A stretch of DNA of 64,000 nt from DAOUJW01 sp965218945 (lineage in GTDB: Bacteria; Chloroflexota; Dehalococcoidia; Lucifugimonadales; UBA2985), in NCBI GenBank assembly GCA_965218945.1, contig OZ244718.1, forward strand, positions 248,001 to 312,000, given 5' to 3'. The notes below the pieces were generated by a model. The model did not search any database, had not been told where the DNA came from, and saw only the letters and a program-made list of their open reading frames with translations. The position numbers and the translations under genes were made by a program. Of the stretch, positions 63,793 through 64,000 are shown piece after piece. Numbering within the stretch: the first letter of the stretch is position 1; each line of letters starts with the position of its first letter.

Positions 63793-64000
63793 CTAAGCGT
63801 CATCCGACTCCGGCTGCGCCAGCATGCAGGAGTAGCCTGGTTCCACAACCGGAGTCACCGACACCTTGCCCCGGCTGTCGTACCCGGCACGGTACGCATA
63901 CTCCACCTTCGCGCCCCAGGGCACACGACCGCCGACCCGAATAGCGCCCTCTCCAACCTGACCCGCACCTCCACCGGCCCCACGCACAACCACTCCGTGC
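63793..64000 (-). CDS. C-terminal part of an unrecognised gene
   Basis: A minus frame open from the window edge to a TAG at 63793-63795. It has protein-like codon use: a Gly-rich stretch GAGGGAGQVGEGAIRVGG, then WGAKVEYAYRAGYDSRG and VVEPGYSCMLAQ. The start lies beyond base 64000, and the frame continues to the edge. No family recognised. Confidence 0.45.
   Translation of the reverse strand, partial: HGVVVRGAGGGAGQVGEGAIRVGGRVPWGAKVEYAYRAGYDSRGKVSVTPVVEPGYSCMLAQPESDDA

Noticed and set aside
63669..63944. 91-codon plus-strand frame near the end
   Set aside because: Pro/Arg/Ser-rich and antisense to a better protein-like minus frame that runs off the window.

Overview
The window is a GC-rich bacterial contig, roughly 58-62 % GC by eye. 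Its metabolic gene set is two tandem-fused CaiB/BaiF CoA-transferases, acyl-CoA dehydrogenase, enoyl-CoA hydratase, aldehyde ferredoxin oxidoreductase, PIG-L deacetylase and several MFS carriers. That set resembles uncultivated Chloroflexota (Dehalococcoidia/SAR202-like), but this placement is inference from gene content, not from a marker gene. Translation is ordinary code 11: many genes end in TGA, for example rmuC and cse2. UGA is nevertheless almost certainly read through as selenocysteine at three sites in one gene.

Bases 1-29,000 hold housekeeping and catabolic genes in short runs: the end of a betaine-type ABC binding protein, RmuC, OsmC, a TumE-like TA pair, a HAD dehalogenase, a DrrAB-like ABC exporter, a zinc alcohol dehydrogenase with an apparent ATT start, two MFS proteins, a DUF402 protein, acyl-CoA metabolism, a tungsten-type oxidoreductase, a K+ channel and a NYN protein. 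The standout is at 10,096-11,937 (minus): one continuous frame encoding a lipoprotein with three tandem peroxiredoxin-like domains. Each catalytic CxxC is written TGA-x-x-Cys and is followed by a stem-loop at the same distance, with a compensatory synonymous change between domains 1 and 3.

Bases 29,000-43,000 are a defence and mobile-element island. It holds a three-gene operon (unknown protein, AAA ATPase with a DUF3696-like tail, DUF262), a four-gene operon (unknown protein, two BrxD/DUF2791-like proteins of which one has lost its P-loop, and a SNF2 helicase), an IS5-family element, an ISNCY-family element with two older fragments, a NUDIX hydrolase, a DUF5679 mini-protein, and a DEDDh exonuclease with a decayed second copy about 10 kb away.

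Bases 42,900-60,100 are a complete type I-E CRISPR-Cas locus: cas3, a degenerate two-repeat mini-array, a 62-codon unknown gene, cse1-cse2-cas7-cas5-cas6-cas1-cas2, a leader, and a 127-repeat array with a 61-nt period. The repeats appear identical. The array contains two tandem segmental duplications (5 units and 3 units) and three other repeated spacers. A 1,087-residue type IIG/ISP-like restriction-methylation protein lies beyond it, so the right half of the window is a multi-layer antiphage locus. The last 200 bases hold the 3' end of an unrecognised gene.
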